Numbered from the stretch's first letter, positions 13,983-23,504 are shown. The stretch is DNA of 64,000 nucleotides from Acidobacteriota bacterium (GCA_011525365.1 WTGQ01000002.1:104306-168305), one strand, 5' to 3'. Program-made: numbers and translations. Notes: generated by a model not told the origin, from the letters alone.

Positions 13983-14084
13983 CTACCGCAACCTCCGCTC
14001 AATCCGCTCCAGCACAGCCCGGAGCGCCGCCAGTTGACGGGCGATCTCGTACAGGTTGCGCTCGATGCCGCGAGTGTCACTCAT
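13983..14084 (-). CDS. Candidate 33-aa small protein, MSDTRGIERNLYEIARQLAALRAVLERIERRLR
   Basis: Manual translation; AGGAGG Shine-Dalgarno 6 nt upstream of ATG (minus strand ...CAGGAGGGGAGACATG); amphipathic helix/coiled-coil pattern; below the ORF track size cutoff. Confidence 0.6.
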   Translation of the reverse strand: MSDTRGIERNLYEIARQLAALRAVLERIERRLR

Positions 14085-14217
14085 GTCTCCCCTCCTGAGC
14101 GCGGGTTCACTCCCGCTCGCCTTGAGGTCAAGCGAATTCCATGCCGGACCAGAGCCCCGCAACCGGACCGGCGACCGCCCCCGGGCGCCGCCCGCCGCTG
14201 CTACACTCCCCTGCTCG

Positions 14218-14309
<92 letters not shown>

Positions 14310-14632
14310 CACGAGAGTTCCAAGCGCCTGGTTCTCCTGGATCAGGACCATAGCCAGCCGTTCTCGACTGGCGCCGCCGACTACGGCTGCCTCCGGCATG
14401 AGCCGCCAGCCTGGGTTCTAGTAGGCAACGACTGACGAGACGCTCGATCGCTCGGCACGCCGCGGTAGTCCGGTCTCGTCCTGCACGGACAACCTCCCAG
14501 GCGGCCGTCGCCTGTCCCTCTAGCTCTGTCACAGGACCCTCGGATCCCGCCCGACGTGTCGTTGGGCGACTCCTGGTGGCGTTCACCGAAAACCGCGTTC
14601 GCAGGCGTCATGCCCCGTGCTACCAACGGCGC

Positions 14633-16849
14633 ATGACACGACTGGCACTGGTTTTCTTCCTGGCTCTGCCGCTTAACGGATTCGCCGCTGAGCAGCGTCC
14701 GATCCAACCAGACGGCACGACTCACGTCGACGGAACCGTTCGCGACGCGACGGGTCTGCCGTTGCCTGGCGCGATGGTCGAAATCGACAATTCCCTGGTC
14801 GCCATTTCCGACGCCGAGGGTCACTTCGAGATCGCCCTGGTGTCCGGCACGAGTTACCTGGCGGTCGTGAAACTCCCTGGGTTCGACCCACATGAATCCG
14901 TTCTCGAGGTGAGCGACGGGGCGCGGCTCGACGTCGTGCTGGCGCTCAGCCCAATGCAGGAGCAGATAACCGTCACGCCCACGCTGCCGTCACCCGAGGA
15001 AGAGGTTGAGCGTCCTTTCCTGTTCCAACCTATCCAGGTCTACCGGACACCGGGCGCCGACGCCGATCTCTTCAGAGCCCTCCAGACACTGCCGGGCGTC
15101 AGCGCACCCGACGACGGCGCCGGCCTGTTTGTGCGTGGCGGTGACGTCAGCGAGGTGCTGGTGTCGCTCGATGACGCCGTGATCGCCCATCCCTACCGGA
15201 ATGAGACCCCGACCGGCGGATTTCGGGGCACCGTCAACCCGCTGCTCATATCGGGGCTCAGTTTCAGTACTGGTGGCTTCTCCGCCCGCTACGGCAACGT
15301 CCTCAGTGGTGTCCTTGACCTGCGCGGGCTCGAGCGGCCCGACACGCGGCAGACGACCGCGACGTTTGGACTCGCGGGTGTGTCCGCCTCCATCGCCGTC
15401 CCGATCGGCGACCGATTCGGGGTGCGGGGCGCGTTCAATCGAACCCTCACCCGCCTCCTCTTCTCGGTCAACGGGAGCCCGCGCTCATTCGACCCGCCGC
15501 CCGAAGGCTGGGATGGGTCCGCCGGGTTCACCTGGAATCTGGGAAGAGGCGGTCGACTCAAGGCCTTCGGGTTGACGCAGAGTGACCGGGTGGGCGTCGG
15601 AATCGAGCAGGACGCGTTCACGGGGCTGTTGCAATCCTCGACGACTCACAGGTTCGTCGGCACGCGGTGGGATGGTCCGCTTGGAGGGTGGGCGGCCTCG
15701 GCGTCTTTCGGCAGCGACGACTATCAGCGCAGCACCAATGTCGGCATCCTGGACCGGACCGTCACGGACCGCGTGGCATCGTGGCGATTCGATCTCAGCC
15801 CACCACCGGCCCGCGCGTTCGAGTGGCGCCTCGGCGCCAACGGCTCTCTCACCGAGGCGTCGATCGCGGGACGCGTTCCGGTGAGAGGTGGCGACCTGGG
15901 TGGCGTTGCCGGTGACGCCCGGTTTGATGCCGCCGTCGACGACTGGTTTGGAGGCACTTTTCTCGAGCTCACGACACACGTCGGAGCCGTGTCAGCCACG
16001 ATCGGGGCGCGCGCTGATCGGTACGGCCTGGCGCGCGCGACGACCATCGATCCACGGCTCAACGTCCGCATCGGTCTGGGCCGCACGCATGCGCTGCGCC
16101 TCGCAGCCGGCGTGTACCACCAGGCCCCCTCCCCCTCGTACTACGACAGCGAACGAGGGGCTGCGCGCCTGCCACCCATGCGGGCGCTGCACTACGTCGC
16201 CGGATACGAGACCGGTCGTGAGGCGGAAGGCCTTTACCTTCGGGCGGAGGGGTTCGTGAAGAAGTACGCCGACCTCTCCCTCGAAGATCACGTCCGAGGG
16301 TATACAGCCGACGGGTACGGCTCGGCCCGCGGGGTCGATCTGTTCGTCCAGTGGCTGTCAAGCCGAATCGAGGTGCGCGGCACCGCCAGCTGGCTGCGAG
16401 CCAAGCGGCGATGGACGCCGGTCGATCAGCGCGAGCGATACGACCTCCCGGACGGGACCTGGACACCGGACTTCGAGATTCCCTGGTGGGCGCAGATCAT
16501 CACCAGCGTGCCCCTCTCGCACGGTGTGAGCGTGAGCGCCTCGTGGCGGTCGGCCGCCGGACGACCCCACACCCCGATCGTCGGTGGCCGGGCGATCGGC
16601 GACGGCTTCCTTCCTGTCTTCGGTTCCGTCAACTCCGAGCGCCTTCCGCGCTACGAACGGCTTGATCTCTCCGCGAGCTGGCTCGTACCGGTTGGCGACG
16701 GGGCGGTGATCCTCTTCCTGTCCGTCGACAACGTCCTCGGACGAGCCAACTTCTTCGACTACGTCTACGCGCCCGACTATGCGTCGCGGCAGCCGGTCGT
16801 CAACGCTGCACCCCGCGCGATGTATGCCGGCGTTTCCATCAGGAGGTAA
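14633..16849 (+). CDS. TonB-dependent receptor with N-terminal carboxypeptidase-regulatory-like domain
   Basis: Signal peptide; DGTVRDATGLPLPGAMVEIDN; plug RALQTLPGVSAPDDGAGLFVRGGDVSEVLVSLDD; C-terminal NVLGRANFFDYVY... Confidence 0.88.
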   Translation: MTRLALVFFLALPLNGFAAEQRPIQPDGTTHVDGTVRDATGLPLPGAMVEIDNSLVAISDAEGHFEIALVSGTSYLAVVKLPGFDPHESVLEVSDGARLDVVLALSPMQEQITVTPTLPSPEEEVERPFLFQPIQVYRTPGADADLFRALQTLPGVSAPDDGAGLFVRGGDVSEVLVSLDDAVIAHPYRNETPTGGFRGTVNPLLISGLSFSTGGFSARYGNVLSGVLDLRGLERPDTRQTTATFGLAGVSASIAVPIGDRFGVRGAFNRTLTRLLFSVNGSPRSFDPPPEGWDGSAGFTWNLGRGGRLKAFGLTQSDRVGVGIEQDAFTGLLQSSTTHRFVGTRWDGPLGGWAASASFGSDDYQRSTNVGILDRTVTDRVASWRFDLSPPPARAFEWRLGANGSLTEASIAGRVPVRGGDLGGVAGDARFDAAVDDWFGGTFLELTTHVGAVSATIGARADRYGLARATTIDPRLNVRIGLGRTHALRLAAGVYHQAPSPSYYDSERGAARLPPMRALHYVAGYETGREAEGLYLRAEGFVKKYADLSLEDHVRGYTADGYGSARGVDLFVQWLSSRIEVRGTASWLRAKRRWTPVDQRERYDLPDGTWTPDFEIPWWAQIITSVPLSHGVSVSASWRSAAGRPHTPIVGGRAIGDGFLPVFGSVNSERLPRYERLDLSASWLVPVGDGAVILFLSVDNVLGRANFFDYVYAPDYASRQPVVNAAPRAMYAGVSIRR

Positions 16850-16851
16850 TC

Positions 16852-17628
16852 GTGGCAAGCACCCACATCGTGGCAGTCGCACTGGTCGCAGCGCTGACTG
16901 CGCCGGCACTTTCCGCAGCCGAGGAGGCCGCGTGGGCCGAACTCACCGAGCGGCTCGAACGCGCGGCACTGGCCGGGTCCGGGCAAGAGCTCCGGGCCGT
17001 TCGGATCGATCTCCTCAGACAACTGATTCATCCCGCGGAACAGGCGCCCGGGAAAGCACGGGTGGAGTACGCGATCGCCTACGTCGCGTGGCGGTCGGCC
17101 AACCTGACGGACGTCCCCGGGCAGGAACAGGCTGACCTTCTCCATGACGCCGTGGAGCGACTGGAGGCCCTGGTGGACGACGATCCGGAAGACACCGAAG
17201 CTCGCGCGTTGCTCGGAGCGCTCTACGGTTTGCAGATCGCGCGGGATCCGTCTCGTGGGGCCGAGTTGGGCGTGCGTGCCTCAGGCGCTCTCGGCCGCGC
17301 CGAGGCGGCCGCGCCCGACAACCCGCGCGTCACGCTTCTGCAAGGCATCAGCGCGTTCCACACGCCGGTCAGGTTCGGCGGTGGCCTCGACCGAGCAGAG
17401 CGCCTGCTTCGTCGCAGCCTCGATTCGTTCTCGCGCGAGCCGCCGGACAAACCGTGGCCCAACTGGGGACGATACGACGCCCACGTCTGGCTTGGCCAGA
17501 CACTCGCTCGACAGAACGACGCTTCGGGGGCCCGCGCCGAGTACGATGCGGCCTTGTCCTTGGCACCCGATTCGGGGTGGGTGAAGTTCGTGCTGCTGCC
17601 GGCCCTGAATGACGCCGATCGACCCTAG
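16852..17628 (+). CDS. Secreted TPR-like protein
   Basis: Signal peptide; helical repeats (AVERLEALVDDDPEDTEARALLGALYG..., HVWLGQTLARQNDASGARAEYDAALSLAPDSGWV); GTG start 2 nt after the receptor. Confidence 0.7.
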   Translation: MASTHIVAVALVAALTAPALSAAEEAAWAELTERLERAALAGSGQELRAVRIDLLRQLIHPAEQAPGKARVEYAIAYVAWRSANLTDVPGQEQADLLHDAVERLEALVDDDPEDTEARALLGALYGLQIARDPSRGAELGVRASGALGRAEAAAPDNPRVTLLQGISAFHTPVRFGGGLDRAERLLRRSLDSFSREPPDKPWPNWGRYDAHVWLGQTLARQNDASGARAEYDAALSLAPDSGWVKFVLLPALNDADRP

Positions 17629-17638
17629 AGGTGTAGAC

Positions 17639-18748
17639 ATGGCACAGGCTATTGACCCGTCGGGAACCCACAAGCGCTACCGCTTCTGGCTGGTTGTCGC
17701 CGGCTGGATGACGGCTGCCTTGATCCAGGCGCTCGCGCTGGATGCGTCGGCGGCGGCGCCGTTCGAGGCCGGGTTCCCGAACGGGGTCTTCAGTCATGCG
17801 GTGCTGGGCGTCCTCGTCTGGCAGGTGTGCCGGGCGCATGCCTACCTTGAGCTCTGGAAGCGCCGTCCCCTACGCGCGGTGTCTGTGCATGCCACCGCGG
17901 GGGTCGTAGCGCTGGCGATCTGGAGCGTGGCCGAGGTGACTTACACGCGCCTCCTGTACGGGGAGGACTTCTGGCCACTCGTGTACGCCAACAGCTGGGC
18001 GCTACAACTACTTAGCGGCGCGCTCCTGTACGCGGCGGCGGTCGGGCTCGGCGTCATCGTTCAGAGCTTCGACCGGGAGCAGCTCCGCCGCCAACGTGAA
18101 GCCGAGCTTGAGCTCGTGGCCCGGGACGCGGAGCTGACCGCCATCAAGTCGCAACTGCAGCCGCACTTCCTGCTGAACTCGCTCAACTCGATCCTGGCGC
18201 TCGTCGAGCACGATCCGGCGAGGGCGAGCGCCATGCTCGAACGGCTGGCCTCGTTTCTGCAGTCAGGGTTCGACCGTCTCGACGAACCGCTCGTTCTGCT
18301 GCGCCGTGAACTGGACACGGTTCGCGACTACCTGAAGATCGAGCAGGTTCGATTCGCGGATCGCCTGCGATTCACCATCGAAGCAGGCGGCGACACGGAG
18401 CAGGTATCCGTACCCCCGTTCCTGCTGCAGCCACTTGTCGAGAACGCTGTCAAACACGGTGTTCAGCCGCACGCGCGGCAGGGCGAAGTGCGTGTCGCGG
18501 CGCGTCGTCAGGGCGCCCGGGTTCACGTCACGGTGTCCGACACCGGGAGCGGTCCGAACGCCTCGCACGGTACGAGCGGCAGGGGTCTCGACCTGACTCG
18601 ACGGCAACTGCGGGCAACATATGGCGACGACGGGGCCTCGATGAGCATGTCCCGGGAAGAAAACGGGGGCTTCACGGTAAGTCTGGACCTCCCGGCAGAA
18701 GCTGAGCCACTGGGTGGCTCCTCCTCACCTGCTGTCCATGGCTCCTGA
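17639..18748 (+). CDS. LytS-type membrane sensor histidine kinase (His_kinase/HATPase)
   Basis: TM segments; LKSQLQPHFLLNSLNSILALVEHDP-type H-box (AIKSQLQPHFLLNSLNS), PPFLLQPLVENAVKHGV N-box, GRGLDLTRRQLRATYG. Confidence 0.92.
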   Translation: MAQAIDPSGTHKRYRFWLVVAGWMTAALIQALALDASAAAPFEAGFPNGVFSHAVLGVLVWQVCRAHAYLELWKRRPLRAVSVHATAGVVALAIWSVAEVTYTRLLYGEDFWPLVYANSWALQLLSGALLYAAAVGLGVIVQSFDREQLRRQREAELELVARDAELTAIKSQLQPHFLLNSLNSILALVEHDPARASAMLERLASFLQSGFDRLDEPLVLLRRELDTVRDYLKIEQVRFADRLRFTIEAGGDTEQVSVPPFLLQPLVENAVKHGVQPHARQGEVRVAARRQGARVHVTVSDTGSGPNASHGTSGRGLDLTRRQLRATYGDDGASMSMSREENGGFTVSLDLPAEAEPLGGSSSPAVHGS

Positions 18749-19496
18749 TCGCCTCCGCCTGATCGTGGCGGACGACGAGGTGCTGGCGCGGCAGCTCGTG
18801 CGGGACTACGTCGCCCGATGCAGCGGTGTGAGCATCGTGCACGAGTGCGGCGACGTGGAGACGCTAGCCGCCGCGCTTGAACAGGGCGGAGCGGACGCGG
18901 CCATGCTCGACATCCGAATGCCGGGACGCGACGTGTTCGAGGTCCTTGAGGACATCAGGCAACACCAGCCGTTGCCCGCGCTTGTCTTTGCGACTGCGTA
19001 TGACCGCTACGCTGTGCGCGCGTTCGAGATGAACGCCGTTGATTTCCTCGTGAAACCCTTCACGGAAACGCGTTTCGCGGAGACGATTGGGCGACTGCGG
19101 CAGGGCCGACGGCCAGGTGCTCCCGACGACGGCGTCCCGCGCCTGCTGCGTGATCTTGGCCGTCGCCCTGACCGGTTGCTCGTGCCTGAGGGGCGTGGGC
19201 GACGCATCGTACCCGTCGCCGTCTCCACCATCGGCTGGATACAAGCGGAAGGGGATTATGCGCGAATTCACGCCGGCAACAAGAGTTACCTCGTGTACCG
19301 CACGCTCAACGAACTTGAAGAGAGGTTGGACCCAGCCGAGTTCCTGCGGGTCCATCGCTCCGCGATCGTGCGGCTCGATCAGATTCTCGAGGTGGTACCC
19401 GTCGGAAGTGGCCGCTATCGCTTGGCTCTGAAGGGTGGTGGAGCCCCGACTGTCAGCCGTGGCCGCGCCCAGGCCCTCAAACGGCTCATCCTGTGA
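18738..19496 (+). CDS. LytTR-family response regulator
   Basis: REC: LIVADDEVLARQLV, AAMLDIRMPGRDVFEV, FATAYDRYAVRAFEMNAVDFLVKPF; LytTR: IGWIQAEGDYARIHAGNKSYLVYRTLNELEERLDPAEFLRVHRSAIV. Confidence 0.93.
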   Translation: MAPDRLRLIVADDEVLARQLVRDYVARCSGVSIVHECGDVETLAAALEQGGADAAMLDIRMPGRDVFEVLEDIRQHQPLPALVFATAYDRYAVRAFEMNAVDFLVKPFTETRFAETIGRLRQGRRPGAPDDGVPRLLRDLGRRPDRLLVPEGRGRRIVPVAVSTIGWIQAEGDYARIHAGNKSYLVYRTLNELEERLDPAEFLRVHRSAIVRLDQILEVVPVGSGRYRLALKGGGAPTVSRGRAQALKRLIL

Positions 19497-19556
19497 CACG
19501 AGAGTGACTTCGGAGTCCGGGGCGAGCAGGACCTGCGCGGCGCGATGCCGGGGCGA

Positions 19557-20285
19557 TCAGAAGAAGAACGGCTCCAGCAGGAGGTGGATCCCGTTTGCCG
19601 CGCTGTGGCAGACGATCGAGTAGGGGAGGCCCCATCGCCAGAACATCCAGCCGAGCAGGAGGCCCGCGATGCTGCTCTTCACGGCCATGCCCATCATGTA
19701 GATCGGCCCCGCTACGCCGCCGTAGAAGATGTGCGCAATGCCGAACGTCAACGCCGACACGCCCAAGGCCACACGGAAGATGGTGCGGGGATTGTCTGTG
19801 AAGCGAGCGGTGAGCCAAGCCAGGCCACTCAGCAGGCCGAGCCGGAAGACAATCTCCTCCATGATCGGCCCCTTGACGACAACTGACAGAGAAGAGAACT
19901 CAGACCAACGCACGACCATCTGCTCGTAGATGGCCGAATCCGCTGTTGCCATGCCGTAGTTGGCACCCAGATTCGCAACGCCGAAAGCGACGCCCAGACC
20001 GAGCGACAGAGCCGCGAGCCGGAGATGCTCGGCCGAGGTCCGCTGAGGCATTGGCCGGCACTGAGCCAACGCGGCCAGGCCCAGCATCGCCGCGATGAGC
20101 GCCGAAAGCCCGCCAAGTAGGGCCCCGCTACCGTCGGTTCGGTCGGGGAAGTACAAGAGCAGCAACACGGCGAACGCGATCGCGACAGCGGCGAGGAGCC
20201 TCGCCGACCAGGGTCGGGCCACGGCCGCCTCGCCCGTCGGTTCCGTGGACAAGACGCCCTGCGTGCTTCCGATCTCTTCGCTCAT
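19557..20285 (-). CDS. CPBP/ABI-family intramembrane metalloprotease
   Basis: Multi-TM; MEEIVFRLGLLSGL and LTFGIAHIFYG motifs. Confidence 0.85.
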   Translation of the reverse strand: MSEEIGSTQGVLSTEPTGEAAVARPWSARLLAAVAIAFAVLLLLYFPDRTDGSGALLGGLSALIAAMLGLAALAQCRPMPQRTSAEHLRLAALSLGLGVAFGVANLGANYGMATADSAIYEQMVVRWSEFSSLSVVVKGPIMEEIVFRLGLLSGLAWLTARFTDNPRTIFRVALGVSALTFGIAHIFYGGVAGPIYMMGMAVKSSIAGLLLGWMFWRWGLPYSIVCHSAANGIHLLLEPFFF

Positions 20286-20337
20286 GGCTTCCCTTACGGA
20301 TGCGAGCCGTCCGTGGTTACCGGTTCAACACCGCAAA

Positions 20338-20366
20338 CGGACCGGAGATTCGTCGGGTCCGGTCCG
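20338..20366. promoter_or_regulatory. Perfect 9-bp inverted repeat CGGACCGGA-N11-TCCGGTCCG in a divergent intergenic region
   Basis: Seen directly; between CPBP gene (-) and amidohydrolase gene (+). Confidence 0.5.
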
Positions 20367-20416
20367 CGTAGGGAACTTGGGATCGCTGGCAACCGTGTAG
20401 AGGTCGAGAGCTTCTC

Positions 20417-21838
20417 ATGGGCACGTCATCGCCTTCGATCGTCAGCGTTTTCGGCCTCGGTGCTCTGCTGGCTGCGTGCGGAGGACCAGATCTCCCGTCG
20501 TCTGCCACTTCCGCCGTCTTTCGGGACACGGCCTTCGTGGGCGTGAACGTCCTGTCCATGGCGGAAAACGAAGTCGCGGCAGTTCCCGATCAGACGGTGC
20601 TGGTGTCCAGCGGTGTAATCGCCCACGTCGGGAACCGGGACCAGGTCAGCGTGCCTGAGACCTTCACCGTAGTTGAGGGAGCCGGTAGGTACCTCATGCC
20701 CGGCCTCGCCGACATGCACGTGCATCTCGAGTACTTCGATGATCCGCGGGTGCTCGATCTGTTCCTGGCGAACGGAGTCACGACCGTTCGGAACATGGAC
20801 GGCCGTCCCTACATCCTCGAGTGGCGGGACCGAATCGCGGGCCGTGAGTGGCCCGGGCCCAGGATCCACACCGCCGGCCCCATTCTGGACGGCGACCCGC
20901 CCCTTCGCGACGACAATCTGGCGTTGGGGTCCGCTGGCGACGCCCGCCGAGCAGTACGCGACCAGAAGGCAGCGGGGTACGACTTCATCAAGGTCTACAC
21001 GAACCTCTCAGCCGAGGCCTATTCGGTCGTCGTCGAGACGGCCAGGGAGAACGGTCTCCCGGTAGCGGGACACGTGCCACGCGGCCTGGACGTAGAGGAT
21101 GCTCTGATCTCCGGTATCCGTTCTATTGAACACATAACGGAGTTGGGGGACCTGGTGGAGGCGGAAGACTCCCCGTTCCTCAACGGTTGGCACTGGTCGA
21201 AGTTGTACCTGGGAATGCCGGTCGACACGACCCGTTTCGCCCGTGCCGCTCGCCTCGTGGCGGACTCTCGGGTCTGGATCGTCCCAACGATGATCCAGGC
21301 CGACAGGGCGATTGCGCCGCGCGCAACGATCGACGCGTGGCTTGCAGAGCCTGCGTTGGCCTATGTCGGTGCTAGACGTCGCCGTATCTGGCAGTCGCTG
21401 GTAGGGCGTTCACTTGATCGGATGGATTCTGAAGACTGGGCGCTCGTCGAGGCGGGTCGCGCGAACCGTTTGCGGTTTGTGAGTTCGCTCCACGACGCAG
21501 GGGTGGCGCTGCTCCCCGGCACCGATACGCCGAATCCGTTCGTAGTACCCGGCTTCTCGATACACGACGAGTTGGCGAACTTCGAGGCGGCGGGTATCGA
21601 CCGTGGGCGGATCCTGGCGTTGGCTACTCGAGAAGCTGCGGTCCTCCTGGAAACCGACAGCGAAGTCGGCACGGTGGAGGTCGGCAAGGTTGCGGATCTG
21701 CTTCTCCTCGACGACAGTCCGCTCAAGTCGCTTGATGTACTTCGAAGGCCCGTGGGCGTGATGGTTGGCGGTGCCTGGCTGCCGTCCGAGACACTCGCCG
21801 ACGCGTTGGGCTCGATCCGGTCGAGTGGTGGACTGTAG
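20417..21838 (+). CDS. Amidohydrolase-family lipoprotein (imidazolonepropionase-like)
   Basis: Lipobox LLAAC; YLMPGLADMHVHLEYF, GVTTVRNMDG, GYDFIKVYTNLSAEAY, LPGTDTPNPFVVPG, GTVEVGKVADLLLLDDSPL. Confidence 0.88.
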   Translation: MGTSSPSIVSVFGLGALLAACGGPDLPSSATSAVFRDTAFVGVNVLSMAENEVAAVPDQTVLVSSGVIAHVGNRDQVSVPETFTVVEGAGRYLMPGLADMHVHLEYFDDPRVLDLFLANGVTTVRNMDGRPYILEWRDRIAGREWPGPRIHTAGPILDGDPPLRDDNLALGSAGDARRAVRDQKAAGYDFIKVYTNLSAEAYSVVVETARENGLPVAGHVPRGLDVEDALISGIRSIEHITELGDLVEAEDSPFLNGWHWSKLYLGMPVDTTRFARAARLVADSRVWIVPTMIQADRAIAPRATIDAWLAEPALAYVGARRRRIWQSLVGRSLDRMDSEDWALVEAGRANRLRFVSSLHDAGVALLPGTDTPNPFVVPGFSIHDELANFEAAGIDRGRILALATREAAVLLETDSEVGTVEVGKVADLLLLDDSPLKSLDVLRRPVGVMVGGAWLPSETLADALGSIRSSGGL

Positions 21839-21948
21839 GACGGGGCCCGCGGTGCCGTACGAGCCAGCGGGTAGGTTCCCGGCCGCGGCGGGGCAGGGGA
21901 ACGGAACCCGGGACGTCCGCCTCCCGGTGCGGGACGACGTCAGACTGG

Positions 21949-21962
21949 TATGGTTATCCATA
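21949..21962. promoter_or_regulatory. Candidate VapB operator, inverted repeat TATGGttatCCATA abutting the vapB start
   Basis: 5-bp arms with 4-nt spacer, last base overlaps the ATG at 21962. Confidence 0.4.
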
Positions 21963-22201
21963 TGAAGACGACTCTCAACATCGATGATTCCGTCATGCAG
22001 CGACTCCGGGAAGAGGCGGCGAGGCGAAGAACCACGATGTCCGCTCTGGTCGAGGCCGGACTGCGACGCGTGCTCGCGCCAGAAGTCCCGGCGAGCGAAC
22101 CGGATGAACTGCCGCCGCTGCCGACGTGGGATAGCGGAGGACATCTGGTCGACATCGACGACCGCGACGCTCTGTATCGGGCGATGGAAGAGGGCGCATG
22201 A
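21962..22201 (+). CDS. vapB: Type II antitoxin, ribbon-helix-helix VapB-like
   Basis: MKTTLNIDDSVMQRLREEAARRRTTMSALVEAGLRRVLA; coupled to downstream PIN gene. Confidence 0.85.
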   Translation: MKTTLNIDDSVMQRLREEAARRRTTMSALVEAGLRRVLAPEVPASEPDELPPLPTWDSGGHLVDIDDRDALYRAMEEGA

Positions 22202-22645
22202 GTGCTCGTCTTCGATACGAACGTGCTCATTCATGCGGCGGACGAGCACTCGAACCTCGGTGAGTCCTGCCGAAGGCGACTTGACGACGCGCGTCGAGAC
22301 TCGGCGCCGGCGTTCCTCACTTGGAGTGTCTGCTACGAGTTCCTGCGGGTCAGCACCCACTCTCGCGTGTTCCGGTCCCCGTGGAGGCCATCGGCTGCTT
22401 GGGGCTTCCTCGAGCAGCTTCTTGCAGCGCCCGGGTTCGATCTACTGGTGGCAACCTCACGTCACTCCGCGGTTCTGACTCAGACCCTGGCCGAGTTGCC
22501 CGACCTGCGTGGCAACGTGTTGCACGACGCGCACATCGCGGTCCTCATGCGCGAGCACGGCGTCAGTCGTATCTGCACCCGTGATGCCGGCTTCCAGCGG
22601 TTCCCGTTCCTGACCGTTCTGGATCCACTCGGAGAGTGGCGCTGA
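22202..22645 (+). CDS. vapC: Type II toxin, PIN-domain VapC-like RNase
   Basis: MLVFDTNVLIHAADEHS with conserved acidic residues (...DARRDSAPAFLTWSVCYEF, LRGNVLHDAHIAVLMREHG, ICTRDAGFQRFP); GTG start adjacent to the vapB stop. Confidence 0.9.
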   Translation: MLVFDTNVLIHAADEHSNLGESCRRRLDDARRDSAPAFLTWSVCYEFLRVSTHSRVFRSPWRPSAAWGFLEQLLAAPGFDLLVATSRHSAVLTQTLAELPDLRGNVLHDAHIAVLMREHGVSRICTRDAGFQRFPFLTVLDPLGEWR

Positions 22646-22744
22646 CCGAGTGGAGCGCGTACCGCAGGTCGCGGCGGGTCGCGGACTGGTGGGGCAGTGC
22701 CCAGCGGCTTGACAGCCTGATCGTGAGGCCGCCAGAGTCGGCCG

Positions 22745-22984
22745 ATGAGAGCGCTTCCAGTGGCTGAGTTGAAGGCCAGGTTCTCGAAGGTCCTCGCCGA
22801 CGTGCGTCGCGGCGAGCGCATCGGCGTTCTGTACGGGAGATCGAAGACGCCGGTCGCCATGATCGTTCCGTGGGCGTCGACACCTGCTGGCCGGCGGGAC
22901 CTCGGCTCCCTCGATGGGGAGGTGACAATCGAGTTCGCCGATGACTTCGAGATGACGGAGGAGAAGTTCATCGGCAGTGCGTGA
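22745..22984 (+). CDS. Phd/YefM-family antitoxin without adjacent PIN/Doc toxin
   Basis: LPVAELKARFSKVLADVRRGERIGVLYGRSKTPVAMIVP. Confidence 0.8.
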   Translation: MRALPVAELKARFSKVLADVRRGERIGVLYGRSKTPVAMIVPWASTPAGRRDLGSLDGEVTIEFADDFEMTEEKFIGSA

Positions 22985-23081
22985 CGGGCCAGGACCCAGT
23001 ACTTCCCCTCGCGGGTTCAGGCGCCGCGCCGCAGCAGCTTGCGCTCCGGATCGGCGGTAGTCTCAGACGGCCGACCCGACC

Positions 23082-23504
23082 ATGAGCAAGCACACGCGCA
23101 CGTATCACCTCGCCGGCGAACAGACGCGCGGACTCGCGTATGGTCCACTCAGCGAGAGAGGAACACTCGACGGCGTGCTGGTTCGAGTGGGAGGCAAGGA
23201 TGACACCGTGCCGGTCCATCTACTCGATGGCGACAAGGTCCACATCTGCAACGCGAACCGTGAGGTAGCACGTCGCCTCGCGCCGCATCTCTTCGGCGCG
23301 ATCCTCCGCGTGCACGGCGAGGGACGTTGGGAGCGCGACCAGGACGGCAACTGGAACCTGCTGCGATTCGACATTCGCGACTTCGAGCCGCTCGAGGACG
23401 TGCCGCTCGGGGAAGCCGTCCGGCGCTTGCGGGCGGTGAAGGGGAGCCGTTGGCAGCGAATCTCGGAGTCGGCCCGCGAGCTTCATCTACTCCGCGGCGG
23501 GTGA
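23082..23504 (+). CDS. Hypothetical protein, 140 aa
   Basis: Open frame with coherent composition (LDGVLVRVGGKDDTVPVHLLDGDKVHICNANREVARRLAPHLFG...); no family recognised. Confidence 0.6.
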   Translation: MSKHTRTYHLAGEQTRGLAYGPLSERGTLDGVLVRVGGKDDTVPVHLLDGDKVHICNANREVARRLAPHLFGAILRVHGEGRWERDQDGNWNLLRFDIRDFEPLEDVPLGEAVRRLRAVKGSRWQRISESARELHLLRGG

